Positions 63,561 to 64,000 of a DNA stretch of 64,000 nucleotides are shown in pieces. The notes beneath the pieces were generated by a model that searched no databases, had not been told where the DNA came from, and was given only the letters and a program-made list of their open reading frames with translations. How positions within the stretch are numbered: the stretch's first letter is position 1; every line of letters starts with the position of its first letter. The DNA is from JANQHO01 sp965218075 (lineage in GTDB: Bacteria; Bacteroidota; Bacteroidia; Flavobacteriales; Schleiferiaceae), in assembly GCA_965218075.1 (NCBI GenBank), contig CBDCJZ010000003.1, positions 2,189,930-2,253,929 of the forward strand, written 5' to 3'. The position numbers and the translations under genes are program-made.

Positions 63561-64000
63561 AACGCTATTGACAAACACGTCAACACAGCGAAAAATCATA
63601 TGCCACTCTTTCTATAGAAGATCATCTTTCCCAGCTCGCATTAGGTGTAAGCCTAAGCCCACCCAAATGGCATTTGGGTCATGCTACTTAGTTTTTTGAG
63701 ATTTTTATTCTTAATAAATTTCAGAAGGACTACCAAGAATTTGATCCTCATTTTAATTTTATTTTTAATTCCTATTACGAAAGTATAGGCCAGCGGCTTT
63801 TACGTGTGATCAAAGAGGTTTTTTAATTCGTCCTCCTGTGGAACTCATTTATGAGAATACCGCCTTGTTATGTAGATCAATAAATACGGTAACACTTTAC
63901 TGGAAAACCTACCAGAGAATCTTTAAAGATTCTGGAATTGGATATCAATCATGAATAGCAATACTAAGAACTTTTCCTCACTGATTTCAAATACATTTTA
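63561..64000 (+). pseudogene. egtB: EgtB-like (ergothioneine/ovothiol-type sulfoxide synthase) remnant
   Basis: The plus strand reads SPPKWHLGHAT at 63656-63688, then a TAG where relatives have Trp, then FFEIFILN and FDPHFNFIFNSYYESIGQRL to about 63804, all in one frame. Further pieces (RPPVELIYE, ELDINHE, ELFLTDFKYI) are in other frames to the window end. The order and motifs (PPKWHLGH, FNSYYE, NHEQQH-like) are those of the DinB-like N-terminal domain of EgtB. Start and C-terminal FGE-sulfatase domain are not visible. Confidence 0.75.

Noticed and set aside
1..64000. CRISPR arrays, rRNA and tRNA genes
   Set aside because: No regularly spaced repeats and no tRNA T-loop/acceptor pattern or rRNA segments were noticed.

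Overview
The window comes from a Bacteroidota chromosome. The evidence is a type IX secretion (T9SS) C-terminal sorting domain, TAnnTTTG promoters, an S46 dipeptidyl-peptidase, the long PurF-like paralogue typical of the phylum, and the S10-spc-alpha ribosomal cluster running straight into carA and enolase. Cytophagia is a guess. No rRNA, tRNA or CRISPR array was seen. Housekeeping genes are intact, but they are separated by long tracts of recognisable wreckage (tgt, an RND adaptor, a surface adhesin, outer-membrane barrels, egtB, an IS1595-family transposase, a methylase/nuclease). This suggests a lineage losing accessory genes, perhaps host-associated.

Layout. 1-2312: a HAD phosphatase (cut by the left edge), a SAM methyltransferase and a UbiA-type prenyl-phosphate glycosyltransferase in one tight operon. 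2466-3182: a T9SS-secreted protein. 3767-14432: a G+C-richer defence island. It holds a type I restriction-modification locus (hsdM, hsdS, hsdR), a HEPN toxin gene between hsdM and hsdS, a DUF488 pair on the opposite strand between hsdS and hsdR, an ImmA/IrrE plus PIN (DUF4411) toxin-antitoxin pair, and the remnant of another methylase/nuclease. 14545-23850: tsaB, a broken RND adaptor, a small membrane protein, a decayed adhesin, a MerR regulator, an M23 peptidase, alaS, a broken barrel protein and a lipoprotein. 23850-25659 is decayed. 25660-33880: S46 peptidase, PurF-like protein, ACMSD-like decarboxylase, accA (frameshifted) and an LptF/LptG permease. 33881-35667: wreckage of tgt in both orientations plus an IS1595-family transposase. 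35668-56403: the ribosomal protein/secY/infA/rpoA cluster continuing into carA, eno and citrate synthase. 56801-63308: rpsA, a Nif3-like protein, a coiled-coil protein, a HemJ-like protein and an AGCS symporter. From about 63560 to the right edge lies an egtB remnant.

The most unusual object is in the restriction locus. The first ~100 residues of HsdS are a MntA-like nucleotidyltransferase (GSRA...SDLD plus a third Asp). The gene immediately upstream, overlapping by ATGA, encodes a HepT-like HEPN protein with an intact RX4HXY motif. The antitoxin is therefore fused to the DNA-specificity subunit, so survival of the cell may be tied to integrity of the restriction complex. A second notable feature is the PIN toxin gene, whose frame break sits exactly on a canonical A AAA AAG slippery heptamer. 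Others are a zinc-ribbon protein lacking all four cysteines and a one-base frameshift in the normally essential accA.
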